From NCBI GenBank assembly GCA_029239355.1, contig JAQZAZ010000007.1:1-64000 (forward strand): DNA of 64,000 bases. The letters run 5' to 3'. Shown here in pieces: positions 25,523 to 35,718 of this stretch. This DNA comes from Sphingobacterium sp. (lineage in GTDB: Bacteria; Bacteroidota; Bacteroidia; Sphingobacteriales; Sphingobacteriaceae). The notes below the pieces were generated by a model. That model was not told the origin of the DNA. It made no database searches and worked only from the letters and a program-made list of their open reading frames with translations. A program made the translations under genes and the position numbers. The number at the start of each line of letters is the position of its first letter. Position 1 is the stretch's first letter.

Positions 25523-27130
25523 TTATACTTTTGGCTTCTTTGGAAGAAAGGGCTTATCATTTACAGTCGAATCTTTATACTCTTTTCTAAGCTGTTCGAG
25601 CTTTTTATGCATTGTCGCGCGCACATCTTTATACTTGGAGTCGTGATACACATTATTCAATTCTTGGGGATCCTTTTCTAAATCGTAAAGTTCCCATTCA
25701 TCCACATCGTAATAGAAGTGGATAAGCTTGTAGCGATCGGTTCGAACACCATAATGCCTTTTTACAGCATGAATACCAGGATATTCATAATAGGTATAAT
25801 AGATCGCATCGCGCCAGTTTTCGTCTTTGCCGCTGGCCAGTTTTCTGAACGACTTACCTTGCATGTCTGCTGGGATAGTTACATTTGCATAATCTAGCAA
25901 TGTCGGGGCGAAGTCGAGATTTTGAACAAGGGCCTCAGATGTTCTCCCCCCCTTTATTTCAGCCGGATAGCGCAGCAATAGTGGCGTGCGCAGAGATTCT
26001 TCATACATGAATCTTTTATCAAACCAGCCGTGTTCGCCTAAATAAAATCCCTGATCGGATGTATAGACCACTATTGTGTTTTCGTCTAGTCCATTTTCTT
26101 TTAAAAAATCGAGCATACGCCCTACCCCTTCGTCAACCGCAGCGACTGTTCCCAGGTAATCCTGCATATAGCGTTGGTAGCGCCAACGCATGAGTTCCTC
26201 CTGGCTCATGGATGGATATTTACTTTTGAAATCCTCCATAATAGGATTATATACCTTATCCCAAGCTTCGCGCTCCTGTGTGGTCATCCTTCCTAGCATA
26301 TTATTATAAGCAGTTTTGTCCCAGCTCATAAAACCTTTAAGTCCCAATTCGTCCATCATTGCGGGGGGTACTTTATTGTCACCAGCCCAATTCATATTTT
26401 TCAGAATATTCATCTCTGCGGTTTTAGCGGCCGTACCTCTATTTTTAAAATCGTCAAACAATGTCTTGGGCTCCGGAAACTTCATTTTCGTATACTCCTC
26501 TAGGTGTCTGATAGCCGGCAACCATTCACGATGTGGGGCTTTTTGGTGAAAGAGTAGGCAAAAGGGCTTGCTCTGGTCGCGGTTTTTGATCCAGTCAATT
26601 GCCATGTCAGTTGTCAGGTCAGTCACATAGCCATTGAGCTGTTGCTTGGTGCCGTTGATAATAAAATTAGGGTTGTAATATTCCCCTTGATCTATAAGCA
26701 CTGCGGAGTGATCAAAACCCTGTGGCAGACCATCCATATGTATTTTACCTATTAACGCTGTTTGATATCCATGTTGCTGAAGCGCTTTGGCAAAATTGTC
26801 CTGGTTCCAATCAAAGCGTGCTTCATTATCTACTTTGCCATTGATAAAACTATGTTTGCCTGTTAAAAGTACTGCTCGGCTAGGTGCACAAAGAGAATTT
26901 GTGACTGATGCTCTTGTAAAAAGAACACCTTCTTTTGCAAGTCGATCAATATTTGGTGTGCTGTTCAACCCATGTCCATATGCGCTGATGGCCTGATAGG
27001 CGTGATCATCGCTCATGATATAAACAATGTTCGGCCTTTGCTTGGGAGCATTTAATGATTGCGCAAAGGCTGGTTGCAAGAAAAGAACTGTAACAAACGC
27101 TAAGAGTTCATTTTTTATATTAACCTTCAT
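25523..27130 (-). CDS. Secreted sulfatase (formylglycine type)
   Basis: 535 residues with a signal peptide (1-23, ending PAFAQ). Type I sulfatase: IVYIMSDDHAY with metal-binding Asp41/Asp42, the maturation motif CAPSR at 81-85 (Cys becomes formylglycine), GKIHMDG, and VYTSDQGFYLGEHGWFDKR. It removes sulfate esters from a glycan or other compound in the periplasm. No sulfatase-maturating enzyme or susCD gene is adjacent, so the substrate is unassigned. Confidence 0.93.
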   Translation of the reverse strand: MKVNIKNELLAFVTVLFLQPAFAQSLNAPKQRPNIVYIMSDDHAYQAISAYGHGLNSTPNIDRLAKEGVLFTRASVTNSLCAPSRAVLLTGKHSFINGKVDNEARFDWNQDNFAKALQQHGYQTALIGKIHMDGLPQGFDHSAVLIDQGEYYNPNFIINGTKQQLNGYVTDLTTDMAIDWIKNRDQSKPFCLLFHQKAPHREWLPAIRHLEEYTKMKFPEPKTLFDDFKNRGTAAKTAEMNILKNMNWAGDNKVPPAMMDELGLKGFMSWDKTAYNNMLGRMTTQEREAWDKVYNPIMEDFKSKYPSMSQEELMRWRYQRYMQDYLGTVAAVDEGVGRMLDFLKENGLDENTIVVYTSDQGFYLGEHGWFDKRFMYEESLRTPLLLRYPAEIKGGRTSEALVQNLDFAPTLLDYANVTIPADMQGKSFRKLASGKDENWRDAIYYTYYEYPGIHAVKRHYGVRTDRYKLIHFYYDVDEWELYDLEKDPQELNNVYHDSKYKDVRATMHKKLEQLRKEYKDSTVNDKPFLPKKPKV

Positions 27131-27416
27131 TTATTTAGTTTTGTTGTTTTACCTATCGGATTACTCTTCAGCGGAACGAACAGCAGTCCGAAATATTAAT
27201 TTTTAAGGAGCAGCTCATTTGACTGTAATCTTACTTTAAGCTTTAAAAGCAATCGTGCTACCACACGTAAGATCTCACTGCTGCATTAAAGATAAGGAAT
27301 ATCGATAACAGCTGAACTAACCAATAAGTATTTTACTATTATCCAACTACTTGGCAAAGCGCATTGCTGAAGAATAGCGTAGCAGAAATGATGCTATTTC
27401 GTATTTATATTTTTCC

Positions 27417-30227
27417 TTAGCTCTTAACTTTTGCCAGCATCAGGTAAAGATCCTCTTGTCTAACGGGCTTGAAAAGCCATTGTTGGATATCCAGGGATTG
27501 ACAAATCGTGGCCGCTTCATCCTCATGGGGTTCAAATATGGGAATAATGGGCTGTATATATGTTTCATTAAAGATCTTTTCCTGAATCTTCCGTACGGTA
27601 TCTATGCCGCTCATAATAGGCAAATTATTCATAATAAGTATTGCTCCATAGCGACTACCCCGCATCAGCATCTGTAAAACTTCAAATCCATTTTTTGCCT
27701 GCACTGTATTGATTTTTTTTAGGGTCAACATTTGGACCAACGAATCTCGCTCCGATTCATCATCAGCAACGACCAGCACAGTTTTCATGTTCGCGAGTTC
27801 TTCCCATTCGTCCATTTCCCATACTGCGCGCAAATGGATATCAAAAAAGAAATGGCTTCCTATGCCAACAGTACTTTCAAGCTTCAGTTCACTGCCCATC
27901 ATTTTTAGCAGCCGGTTGGATATAGTCAACCCAAGCCCTGTGCCACCATAGCGTTTGGTCATTGAGGTATCCTCTTGCGAAAAAGCTTCAAATATTTTTG
28001 CTTGCTTATCTTCCTTGATGCCTATTCCCGTGTCCTGAACACTGAACCGCAAAACAGCATTTTCGGCTTCACGTGATATGACCGATATATTCAGCACAAT
28101 CTTTCCTTTTTGGGTAAATTTGGTAGCATTACTCAACAGATTCATCAATACTTGTTTAATGCGAAGCGCATCTGTCCAAATATAGCTGGGAACATCAGAC
28201 GCGATATTTAAATGGAACTCCAATCCTTTGGCTTGAATCTGAATGTTAAAAAATTTATTAAGCTGAATAACCAGTTCATTGAGCTGTGTTTGTTCTATAT
28301 CCAGATCTAGCTTACCAGCTTCAATTTTGGAAAAGTCCAGAATATCGTTGATTATTCCAAGCAATAAACTGGTGGATTGCTCCACCATACCCAGATATTC
28401 GCGCTGTGTATGGTCCAGGGAGGTCCTAGTCAATAAATCGGTAAACCCTACAATTCCATTGAGAGGTGTCCGGATCTCGTGACTCATATTGGCTAAGAAT
28501 TCGGACTTTGCTGCACTTGCCTGTTCAGCAAGTGTTTTTGCTTTTTCGAGTTCTTGACGTTGATGAATAATTTTACTGATATCAGTAGCGACTTCAAGAT
28601 AACCTATAACCTTCTCCTCGATATCCTTGATAATGGTCACCGCCAATGACACAAATAACAGCGAACCATCTTTGCGGACATAAGTCCATTCACGCTGCTG
28701 CGCACCGTAAAGTTCTGCGGTTTCGACAAAGACCCTAAAACCTTCTACAGCATGGCCCAACGCTATTTCCAACTCTTTGGCCCTTGAGTTTACCTCTTCC
28801 TTTAGATGGAAATGTGTCGGACTAAATTTACCGATCATTTCTTCACTGCTGTAACCCAACAAATTTTCGGCACCTTTGTTAAACAACGATATTATTCCTT
28901 CGGTATCTGTCGCTATTATGGCTACTGCGGAAGTAGCATCTAATACATCCTCCAATAATTTTTTTGAATTCGAAGACTCAGCTTCCATGCGTTTGCGTTT
29001 GTCAATATCCTGAAAAGTACCATACAGACGTACGCAGATTCCGTTTTCAAAATCGGCATTGCCTAGTGCACGTACCCACAATTCGTTGCCTTTAAAAGTG
29101 ACAATTTCCAGTTCAAGGTCCCAAGGTCTACCTGTGGTAATAGCTTGCTCAACGGCTCGGATAATATTTTTCCTATGTCGTCCCTCTTTATAAAAATTTA
29201 GCGACATTGTGAGATCGGGTTCGTAATCTGTCGGAACTTCATGGATTTCTTTAGTAATTTCTGACCAGATAATTTTTTCATCCTTGAGGGTATACTCCCA
29301 TCCGCCTACACGCGCCACCTGACCCGTCCTTATCAACATAGCCTGCGCATGTTTCAGATCTTTCTCCAAGTAATGTTGTTCTGTAATATCTACCGCATTA
29401 CCAATAACATAAGCATGCTTGCTTCCATTGGTCTGGAGGATATTATTGAACATCCAAATACGCATTCCCCCATTGTGTGACAACGTGCGCATTTCGCCTT
29501 TTACGACCCCTTTTTTCACAATTTCAGTTAAATAATCTCGTAAGTTGTCATGGCCTACTTTGGGCACAATATCAAAAAGAGAGCGGGTTTCAATTTCGGC
29601 TTTTTCATATCCTAGTATTTTCGCTCCGGCCTCGTTGACGGTAATAAAATTTCCCTCAAGATCATGGGTACACATAAGGCTCTGTGAATTGTCAAAAAAG
29701 GCTTTCAGCTTCTGCTCGCTCTCTTTATACTTCTCCTTTTCCTTTCGAGTTACAATGAGTGCAACAACTTCGTCCCGAAGGAGTGATAATATCTGTTTTT
29801 GGTTTTCATCGAGCTGTCTGGGAACCCTGTCAATAACGCACAATGTCCCCAAAGCATATCCGTTGGGGTCGACTAAAGGTAAGCCCGCATAGTACCGGAT
29901 ATGTGGATCCGAGGTAACGAGCGCATTGGATTTAAACCGCTCATCCTCCGTAGCGTCCAAAACTTCCAATAGCTGATCGTTTGGAAGCGCATATTGACAA
30001 AAAGATAAATCACGTGAAGTTTCTTCAACTTCGAGTCCGACACGAGACTTAAACCATTGTCTTTTTTTGTCCACCAATGATATCAATGAAATAGGCATAT
30101 TACATACGCGTGACGCGATCTCGGTAATACGATCGAACTCTTTTTCAGCCGCTGTGTCTAGAATTTCATAATCATGCAATGCATGGATCCGTTCAGATTC
30201 ATCTTTTATTGGTGATTTAGCGTCCAT
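27417..30227 (-). CDS. Hybrid sensor histidine kinase with GAF, three PAS and a degenerate receiver
   Basis: 936 residues, no membrane segment or signal peptide, so a cytoplasmic sensor. Order: GAF (about 20-160, SLISLVDKKRQWFKSRVGL), PAS (about 168-290), PAS/PAC (about 305-420), PAS/PAC (about 430-555), a short coiled coil, HisKA with phospho-His583 (SHEIRTPLNG), HATPase (about 690-805, NLLSNATKF, DTGIGI, GTGLGLTIS), and a C-terminal receiver (814-936). The receiver keeps the acidic pocket (DDE 822-824) and the Lys of FKPV, but the phospho-acceptor Asp position is Met866, so it probably cannot take phosphate. Monocistronic. Confidence 0.93.
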   Translation of the reverse strand: MDAKSPIKDESERIHALHDYEILDTAAEKEFDRITEIASRVCNMPISLISLVDKKRQWFKSRVGLEVEETSRDLSFCQYALPNDQLLEVLDATEDERFKSNALVTSDPHIRYYAGLPLVDPNGYALGTLCVIDRVPRQLDENQKQILSLLRDEVVALIVTRKEKEKYKESEQKLKAFFDNSQSLMCTHDLEGNFITVNEAGAKILGYEKAEIETRSLFDIVPKVGHDNLRDYLTEIVKKGVVKGEMRTLSHNGGMRIWMFNNILQTNGSKHAYVIGNAVDITEQHYLEKDLKHAQAMLIRTGQVARVGGWEYTLKDEKIIWSEITKEIHEVPTDYEPDLTMSLNFYKEGRHRKNIIRAVEQAITTGRPWDLELEIVTFKGNELWVRALGNADFENGICVRLYGTFQDIDKRKRMEAESSNSKKLLEDVLDATSAVAIIATDTEGIISLFNKGAENLLGYSSEEMIGKFSPTHFHLKEEVNSRAKELEIALGHAVEGFRVFVETAELYGAQQREWTYVRKDGSLLFVSLAVTIIKDIEEKVIGYLEVATDISKIIHQRQELEKAKTLAEQASAAKSEFLANMSHEIRTPLNGIVGFTDLLTRTSLDHTQREYLGMVEQSTSLLLGIINDILDFSKIEAGKLDLDIEQTQLNELVIQLNKFFNIQIQAKGLEFHLNIASDVPSYIWTDALRIKQVLMNLLSNATKFTQKGKIVLNISVISREAENAVLRFSVQDTGIGIKEDKQAKIFEAFSQEDTSMTKRYGGTGLGLTISNRLLKMMGSELKLESTVGIGSHFFFDIHLRAVWEMDEWEELANMKTVLVVADDESERDSLVQMLTLKKINTVQAKNGFEVLQMLMRGSRYGAILIMNNLPIMSGIDTVRKIQEKIFNETYIQPIIPIFEPHEDEAATICQSLDIQQWLFKPVRQEDLYLMLAKVKS

Positions 30228-30647
30228 AAAAACGTCTGTAAAGGTTTACTATAATCCAAAGCTGACTCTTATAGCCCCTATAAAAGTTTATTCATTACTA
30301 TCTTTCAATAATAGCGGACCATCATCTAAATAAGGAGTCTCTATAATATTTCCTATTTAGGTTTATTATATGGTTCTATTTGGTTTAACAAAAGCTAATT
30401 AAAAATTGTTTAATAAAAAAGCAAGAAACATCATAAACCCACAATTCCCCTTAAATGACCGTTGAAACAAGTTCGAACTCATAAAGCTAAAAAATCAAAA
30501 GTTGTTAGTTTTTTTACCTGTTCAGTTGCCATCCATGATCTTGCCAATTTAAAGAATTCGAAAAAGCTAGGGGAATATAATTAATAATAAATCCGTGTTT
30601 GAAAACGGATTTATTATTAATTATCATTTTGAGCTATCAAGCTACTT
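30228..30647. other. Intergenic region with a 19-base hairpin
   Basis: 420 AT-rich bases between the kinase start and the lipoprotein stop. Apart from the hairpin at 30578-30623 I see nothing recognisable. Confidence 0.4.
30578..30623 (-). terminator. Long perfect hairpin after lipoprotein gene
   Basis: A perfect 19-base stem (arms 30578-30596 and 30605-30623; core AATCCGT/ACGGATT inside AT-rich outer pairs) around an 8-base loop, 24 bases after the lipoprotein stop. Because the outer pairs are A/T, it resembles an intrinsic terminator working on either strand. Confidence 0.75.
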
Positions 30648-31193
30648 TCAATACGCGTTATTCACCGTTAAATTATAGGTAGTTGGTGCCCCAGGGATTC
30701 CGCCTCCACTTACCACAGTTTTTACTAGTGTAACAGGAGTTGTAATGTTGACATGGTATTTGCCATTGGAATCTATCGTAACATCGGCCGTTCCACCTGA
30801 GGTAGCAGTTGATACATAACCAACAGCACCGCTTGATACTGCAGTTCCCACGGTGCAGGTGAGCGCCATATAGCGTACGTTGGGATTAGCCGACATCACA
30901 CTACTTGTCGTTAAAGTATATTTCCCTGCTCCCAAAGAAGATCGAAAAATAACTGTTAATGCGCTGCCCGAATAGACGCCATGATTCCCCCCGTCCCCGG
31001 ATGTCGTAACCGTCATTCCGGCCAAACCATTGGTATTAGTTTGAGCGGAAGCTCCTCTTTTATAGGAATATGCACCAAGTTTCCAACTAGATTCAGATGC
31101 AGGTGGCTCTGGAGCTGGATCATCATCTTTACTTCCACAGGAATATAGTATTGTGGAGCTGGTAAGTAAAATGTAAATAAGTGATTTTTTCAT
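30648..31193 (-). CDS. Small lipoprotein of unknown function
   Basis: 181 residues. Leader ends STILYSC with lipobox Cys19, followed by a Ser/Asp/Pro-rich linker (GSKDDDPAPEPP) and about 145 residues rich in Gly, Ser, Thr and Val that look all-beta. No catalytic motif or known family recognised. Likely an outer-membrane surface lipoprotein. Monocistronic, followed by a strong hairpin. Confidence 0.75.
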   Translation of the reverse strand: MKKSLIYILLTSSTILYSCGSKDDDPAPEPPASESSWKLGAYSYKRGASAQTNTNGLAGMTVTTSGDGGNHGVYSGSALTVIFRSSLGAGKYTLTTSSVMSANPNVRYMALTCTVGTAVSSGAVGYVSTATSGGTADVTIDSNGKYHVNITTPVTLVKTVVSGGGIPGAPTTYNLTVNNAY

Positions 31194-31297
31194 TTTATTT
31201 TATATTAATTATTAAAAGTCAAATAGACAATATTTTGATTAAAAAAAATTTTTACACTAAAACTATCGGATTATACGTTACTGCGATTACCCTATAA

Positions 31298-31921
31298 CTA
31301 GGTAGGGCGGTGAATCTCGCTATTCAAAACTGAACGATTGAAATGTTGACAAACTCGTTCTCTTTGCTGTTCCAATTTCTTAATGGCCTGTTCGGGACTT
31401 ACCGTGCCATCAACAGGAAAATAACTGATATCTAGTATTCCAATTTGATTTAAAATACGGGTTATCTGTATTTCAATAGAACTCTTTCCTTCTGCTTGGG
31501 GCTGAGGCATGCCCATTGCAGAAATAATATATGCCTTTTTATCGGTCAGCAAGCCTCTTATTCCGTTACTGTCATTTGTAAAAGTCTTTTCTGTCCGGAC
31601 GATGAGGTCAAAATAAGCCTTTAAAGATGATGGAATGCCATAATTATACATCGGACAGGTAATAAGCAGGTCATCATTGCTATAAAGCTCTTCGATCAAT
31701 TGATCCGATAAAGCAAGAATTTTGGAAGATACAGTGCTATCAAAAAAACCGTTTACAGTGTCCTGAGTAAGATGGGGAATCATTTGCAAATGTATGTCCC
31801 TTTCGATGATCTTTCCGTTTGGGTGTTTTATTTTCCATAATTCTACAAAATAATCACCCATTTTCCGGGAATAGGAACCTTTTATCCGAAGGCTACTATC
31901 AATGCGAAGCAGTGTTTTCAT
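31298..31921 (-). CDS. azoR: FMN-dependent NADH-azoreductase
   Basis: 207 residues, flavodoxin-like fold. It begins LLRIDSSLRIKGSYSRKMGDYFVE (phosphate-binding SxxxxxxS region), has TCPMYNYGIPSSLKAYFDLIVRTEKTFT (the MYNxxxPxxLKxWxD segment of AzoR) and YIISAMG in the later part. The family reduces azo compounds and quinones with NADH. The start at 31921 leaves 123 bases to the barrel gene downstream-facing stop at 32045. Gene symbol by family only. Confidence 0.9.
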   Translation of the reverse strand: MKTLLRIDSSLRIKGSYSRKMGDYFVELWKIKHPNGKIIERDIHLQMIPHLTQDTVNGFFDSTVSSKILALSDQLIEELYSNDDLLITCPMYNYGIPSSLKAYFDLIVRTEKTFTNDSNGIRGLLTDKKAYIISAMGMPQPQAEGKSSIEIQITRILNQIGILDISYFPVDGTVSPEQAIKKLEQQRERVCQHFNRSVLNSEIHRPT

Positions 31922-32044
31922 GTGTGCTTTTTTCTAAAGACATAATTACTATTATATGTGGGACTTAAACCGAGCTTTAATTCTGAGGTTCTACAATGGA
32001 ACAGTCTCCCAGATTTGAGAACTACGGTAAAAACGCAATTAATT

Positions 32045-34411
32045 CTAAGTTGGGAGACGGTTCTTTTGCTCCTTTTTCCTATTGAAACGATAGGTCGCTG
32101 TAGCATTGACAATCCGGCCAACACCATAATTCTTTGACTCCATACGATAAGTCGATCCGTTGAGCGTCTGCTTTTCAACAAGGGAATCAAATACATTATT
32201 GAAAGCCGCGCTCACAGTCATTTTTTCTTTAAAAATATCTTTGCTAATAGCGATGTTAAATTTGTATACAGGACTGTTAAGGGACTGTACTTCCTTAAAT
32301 TTGCTCGTATAAGTAAATACAGATTCTATCACTAGACTTGTGGGCAATCTGAGCCGGGAATTTAACTGGGCAGTCCATCGATTGCCTTTCACAAAATAGT
32401 GTTCGCCGTTAAATTCGCCTTGTTGATTAAAACCATAATAGTTAAAATTTAGGGCTATTCGCCAATTCGGCAACGGACTATATAAACTATTCAATTCTAA
32501 TCCATAACGCTTCTCATAATCCATATTGATAGGTGACCGAAGAAAATAGTCCACAGCAGTCTCCCGGACGAGATATTGAAAAAAGCTATTCGTATGTTTG
32601 TAATAAATTGTAGGGTTGATCGTAAACTTTGAAAGCTTCTGCATTAGCATAAATTCTATTGCATTTGTATAAGCTGGATCGAGATCCGCATTACCTACAG
32701 TAAGATTACGTAGGTCAGAAAGTCCACCAAAGGGATTCAGTTGTGGAAATTCTGGGCGGTCAATCCTTCTGCTATAGCTAAGTTGCAAATTGGAATTATC
32801 GTAGATTTTATAGGCCAAATGGATCGTTGGAAAAATATCAATATAGCGCTTATCTTTATTAAAATCTCCTCTTCGGTCTGCTATTTCAATCAATGATAGC
32901 TCTGTTCTTAAACCGAGTTGATAACTCCATCGTTTCATAGTATTGCTCCATTGAAAATAGGCTGCAATAAGACGTTCATTATAATTAAGCTTGTTATCAT
33001 ATTCTTCCAACAATACACCGTTGGCAGTAGCCCAATAATCGCTTCTAATTGCACGGAGATCGACGCGGCCACCAGCCTCGAGTTTGCCCCTACTCCCATC
33101 TGTATTTATATAATCGCTCTGTAAAAAAATATCATTGCTACTTTCTATGTTTTGCGTGACTAAATTGTCTGCCGCAACTGGCATCGGAAAAACAGACGAC
33201 TGGCTATTATATTGGTTTTCATTATCATGCCAAAAATCATAACGCAGGCTTGTCGTCCAGTTCTTGTCTTTTTTCTCAAATTCCCTGACATAACTAACCT
33301 CAAGCTGATTATATTTTTTAGGCTCGTTATATTGCTCAAAGCGCTGGATAGCACTATCCAGCTTGACCGCTGAACTGAAATAATTGTATCGGTTGTCTAC
33401 CTTATTATTAACGAGCAGTGTACTATGATAAAAGCTGGCGGTCAATGTATTTAGACTATCGATATAATAGTCTCCACCAATATAAAAATTATGGCCTCTG
33501 CCTCCCCACTCCGTACCGATTTCCTGCTTCAAAAAACGTCGTGTAACTTCGCCAAACGAAATTCGTTTCAATTCGCTTTTGACCGTTAAATCACGGTAAC
33601 GGAAGCCAACATCGCCAAAAAGATTAACCTTTGCGGTTTTATAACTCAGATTAATATTTCCATTATGATTTGTAGGAGTAGCCCAAGTGGCCTGAACACT
33701 TCCGTTCAGACCGGTTAACATATTTTTTTTCAGTACAATATTGATTATTCCAGCAGTTCCTTGTGCTTCATATTTTGCTGATGGATTATTAATCACCTCT
33801 ATTTTCTCAATAGTACTAGCTGACAGCTGCTCCAATCCATTATTGGAGGAGATCACCGAAGGCTTTCCATTGATCAGTATACGTACTCCCAATTCCCCGC
33901 GAAGGCTAATATTTCCTTTACTGTCGACATTGACAGACGGCACATTGTTTAAAACATCATTGGCCGTACCTCCTTTAGCTGACAGGTCTGATCCTACATA
34001 AAATACCTTCTTATCCAGTTCGAGTGATAGCCCTGGCATCATTCCGGTAACCTCTGCGCCTTCCAGCAATTGATTTTCAGCCTGCAACATTAATGTACCG
34101 AGATCCGTATTGCTGTCTAATTGTTGCCCAGGGAGCAATAATGTCTGGAATGAAACAAAACTTATTGAGATATCGTAATAGCCTTTTTCAACAGTAACTT
34201 TAAATTCTCCATTTGCTGAGCCCACGGCTGTCGTGAGCCTTTGTGCTGCTGAGATAGCCCGGAAGCTGATACTGGCACCTTCCAAGGGTAGTTGTGTTTG
34301 CCGATCGCGTACACACCCTTTGACCACGATTTTCTGAATCTCCTGTCCTAGCACACGATCAGTAATAAAGCTTATCAATAAAATAATTAATATTAGTTTT
34401 ATTGTTTTCAT
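32045..34411 (-). CDS. Outer-membrane beta-barrel receptor with CarboxypepD-like domain
   Basis: 788 residues. Signal peptide (1-22), CarboxypepD regulatory-like domain (about 28-110, KGCVRDRQTQLPLEGASISF), TonB plug (about 115-225, with GTANDVLNNVPSVNVDSKGNISLRG and GTAGIINIVLKK), then an outer-membrane barrel of the OMP_b-brl_3 group ending in NATATYRFN. Such proteins are TonB-linked receptors of unassigned substrate. Divergent from a LytS/LytTR pair with 203 bases between starts, so it may be their target. Confidence 0.9.
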   Translation of the reverse strand: MKTIKLILIILLISFITDRVLGQEIQKIVVKGCVRDRQTQLPLEGASISFRAISAAQRLTTAVGSANGEFKVTVEKGYYDISISFVSFQTLLLPGQQLDSNTDLGTLMLQAENQLLEGAEVTGMMPGLSLELDKKVFYVGSDLSAKGGTANDVLNNVPSVNVDSKGNISLRGELGVRILINGKPSVISSNNGLEQLSASTIEKIEVINNPSAKYEAQGTAGIINIVLKKNMLTGLNGSVQATWATPTNHNGNINLSYKTAKVNLFGDVGFRYRDLTVKSELKRISFGEVTRRFLKQEIGTEWGGRGHNFYIGGDYYIDSLNTLTASFYHSTLLVNNKVDNRYNYFSSAVKLDSAIQRFEQYNEPKKYNQLEVSYVREFEKKDKNWTTSLRYDFWHDNENQYNSQSSVFPMPVAADNLVTQNIESSNDIFLQSDYINTDGSRGKLEAGGRVDLRAIRSDYWATANGVLLEEYDNKLNYNERLIAAYFQWSNTMKRWSYQLGLRTELSLIEIADRRGDFNKDKRYIDIFPTIHLAYKIYDNSNLQLSYSRRIDRPEFPQLNPFGGLSDLRNLTVGNADLDPAYTNAIEFMLMQKLSKFTINPTIYYKHTNSFFQYLVRETAVDYFLRSPINMDYEKRYGLELNSLYSPLPNWRIALNFNYYGFNQQGEFNGEHYFVKGNRWTAQLNSRLRLPTSLVIESVFTYTSKFKEVQSLNSPVYKFNIAISKDIFKEKMTVSAAFNNVFDSLVEKQTLNGSTYRMESKNYGVGRIVNATATYRFNRKKEQKNRLPT

Positions 34412-34614
34412 ATGATTGAATTTGCTACGAAAATGTGGGTTTTTCTGCTATAAAAAACGACTAGACGTTAGATAAAGCAATTAAAGTAGATTATAACACG
34501 CGATGGAAGGCAAATGGATTTAGTCGACAGAATCGACTCATTTATAGTGCTATTTACGGTATTCGTCTTTCGTTGATACCAATTTTTAATTGAAATGCTA
34601 TCTTTGGGATAAAC

Positions 34615-35718
34615 ATGTCAATTGTAGAAAAAGCTTTTCGCTATAGCACGATTTATCGGGTTTCTAGTCACGTAATATTCTGGCTGATCGTTTTCATTGT
34701 CCCTCAACATCAAACGGATATGAGCCTCCGTGATATGCTGATCGAAAATTTGTTTTACGTGTCTTTTTACATGATGGCTTCTTACTTTGTCGCTTATTTT
34801 GTCATCCCTAAGTTTCAAAAAGGAGAACATTATTTGATCGTTATTCTCTATTTTATAATTGGTAGCTATCTAATTAGTGCTGTTTCACGAATCATGGTTG
34901 TTTATATGCTGGAACCCTTGATACGCAAACCTCCATATAACCAGGAGTCGATATTAGAAATTCTTACGGATCTCAGACAACTCATCACGATTTATTTCCT
35001 TCAAAACTTTTCGTTGGCATGGATTTTCGGCTTTATTAAATTAGCCAAAGACCAGTATCTGACCAAACAACGTACATTACAGTTAGAAAAGGAAAAGGCT
35101 GAAGCCGAATTAAATGCTCTAAAAGCGCAATTAAATCCACATTTTCTATTTAACACCCTAAATAATATCTATAGTCTTTCATTGGTCAATTCGCCAATCA
35201 CTGCTTCATCTATCGCTGGACTGGCCGAAATCTTAGATCATATACTATATCGCTGCAACAGCAATTATGTTCCGCTTTCTACCGAGATTAACCTGCTGGA
35301 GAATTACATTGCCTTAGAAAAAATCAGATATGACAAGCGTCTAAATGTAAGTTTTAATCATATTGTCGACCAGGATATGCAGATCGTCCCGCTCATCCTA
35401 CTATCAATCCTAGAGAATGCATTCAAACATGGTGCTGGAGAAGATATCGGTGAACCACGCATCGCTATTGATCTAACAGTGCATGCAGGCGCTCTACAGT
35501 ATATAGTGGAAAACACATTTGTTGGTCAAAAAGAACATGAATACACGGAAAAAATAGGGATGAGCAATATACGCAAACAATTAGCGTTGGTGTATCCAAA
35601 GAATCATGAATTTAGAACATACGTTTCAGAAGGTAGATTTGTAACTTTACTCACTATATCCAATTTGACAATTGATGATACTCGATTCAAAGGTAAAAGT
35701 ACGGTGTCTTTTAGTTGA
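34615..35718 (+). CDS. LytS-type sensor histidine kinase
   Basis: 367 residues. Four membrane segments in the first about 145 residues (IFWLIVFIVPQ, FYMMASYFVAYFVIP, YLIVILYFIIGSYLIS, FLQNFSLAWIFGFI), then a coiled coil and the His_kinase domain with the phospho-His176 in AQLNPHFLFNTLNNIYSLS, and the HATPase segment LLSILENAFKHG. It phosphorylates the LytTR regulator encoded next; the genes overlap by about 40 bases. Signal unknown. Confidence 0.92.
   Translation: MSIVEKAFRYSTIYRVSSHVIFWLIVFIVPQHQTDMSLRDMLIENLFYVSFYMMASYFVAYFVIPKFQKGEHYLIVILYFIIGSYLISAVSRIMVVYMLEPLIRKPPYNQESILEILTDLRQLITIYFLQNFSLAWIFGFIKLAKDQYLTKQRTLQLEKEKAEAELNALKAQLNPHFLFNTLNNIYSLSLVNSPITASSIAGLAEILDHILYRCNSNYVPLSTEINLLENYIALEKIRYDKRLNVSFNHIVDQDMQIVPLILLSILENAFKHGAGEDIGEPRIAIDLTVHAGALQYIVENTFVGQKEHEYTEKIGMSNIRKQLALVYPKNHEFRTYVSEGRFVTLLTISNLTIDDTRFKGKSTVSFS

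Noticed and set aside
25523..27130. Assigning the sulfatase to a specific polysaccharide locus
   Set aside because: No SusCD, glycosidase or maturase gene adjoins it, so the substrate cannot be inferred.
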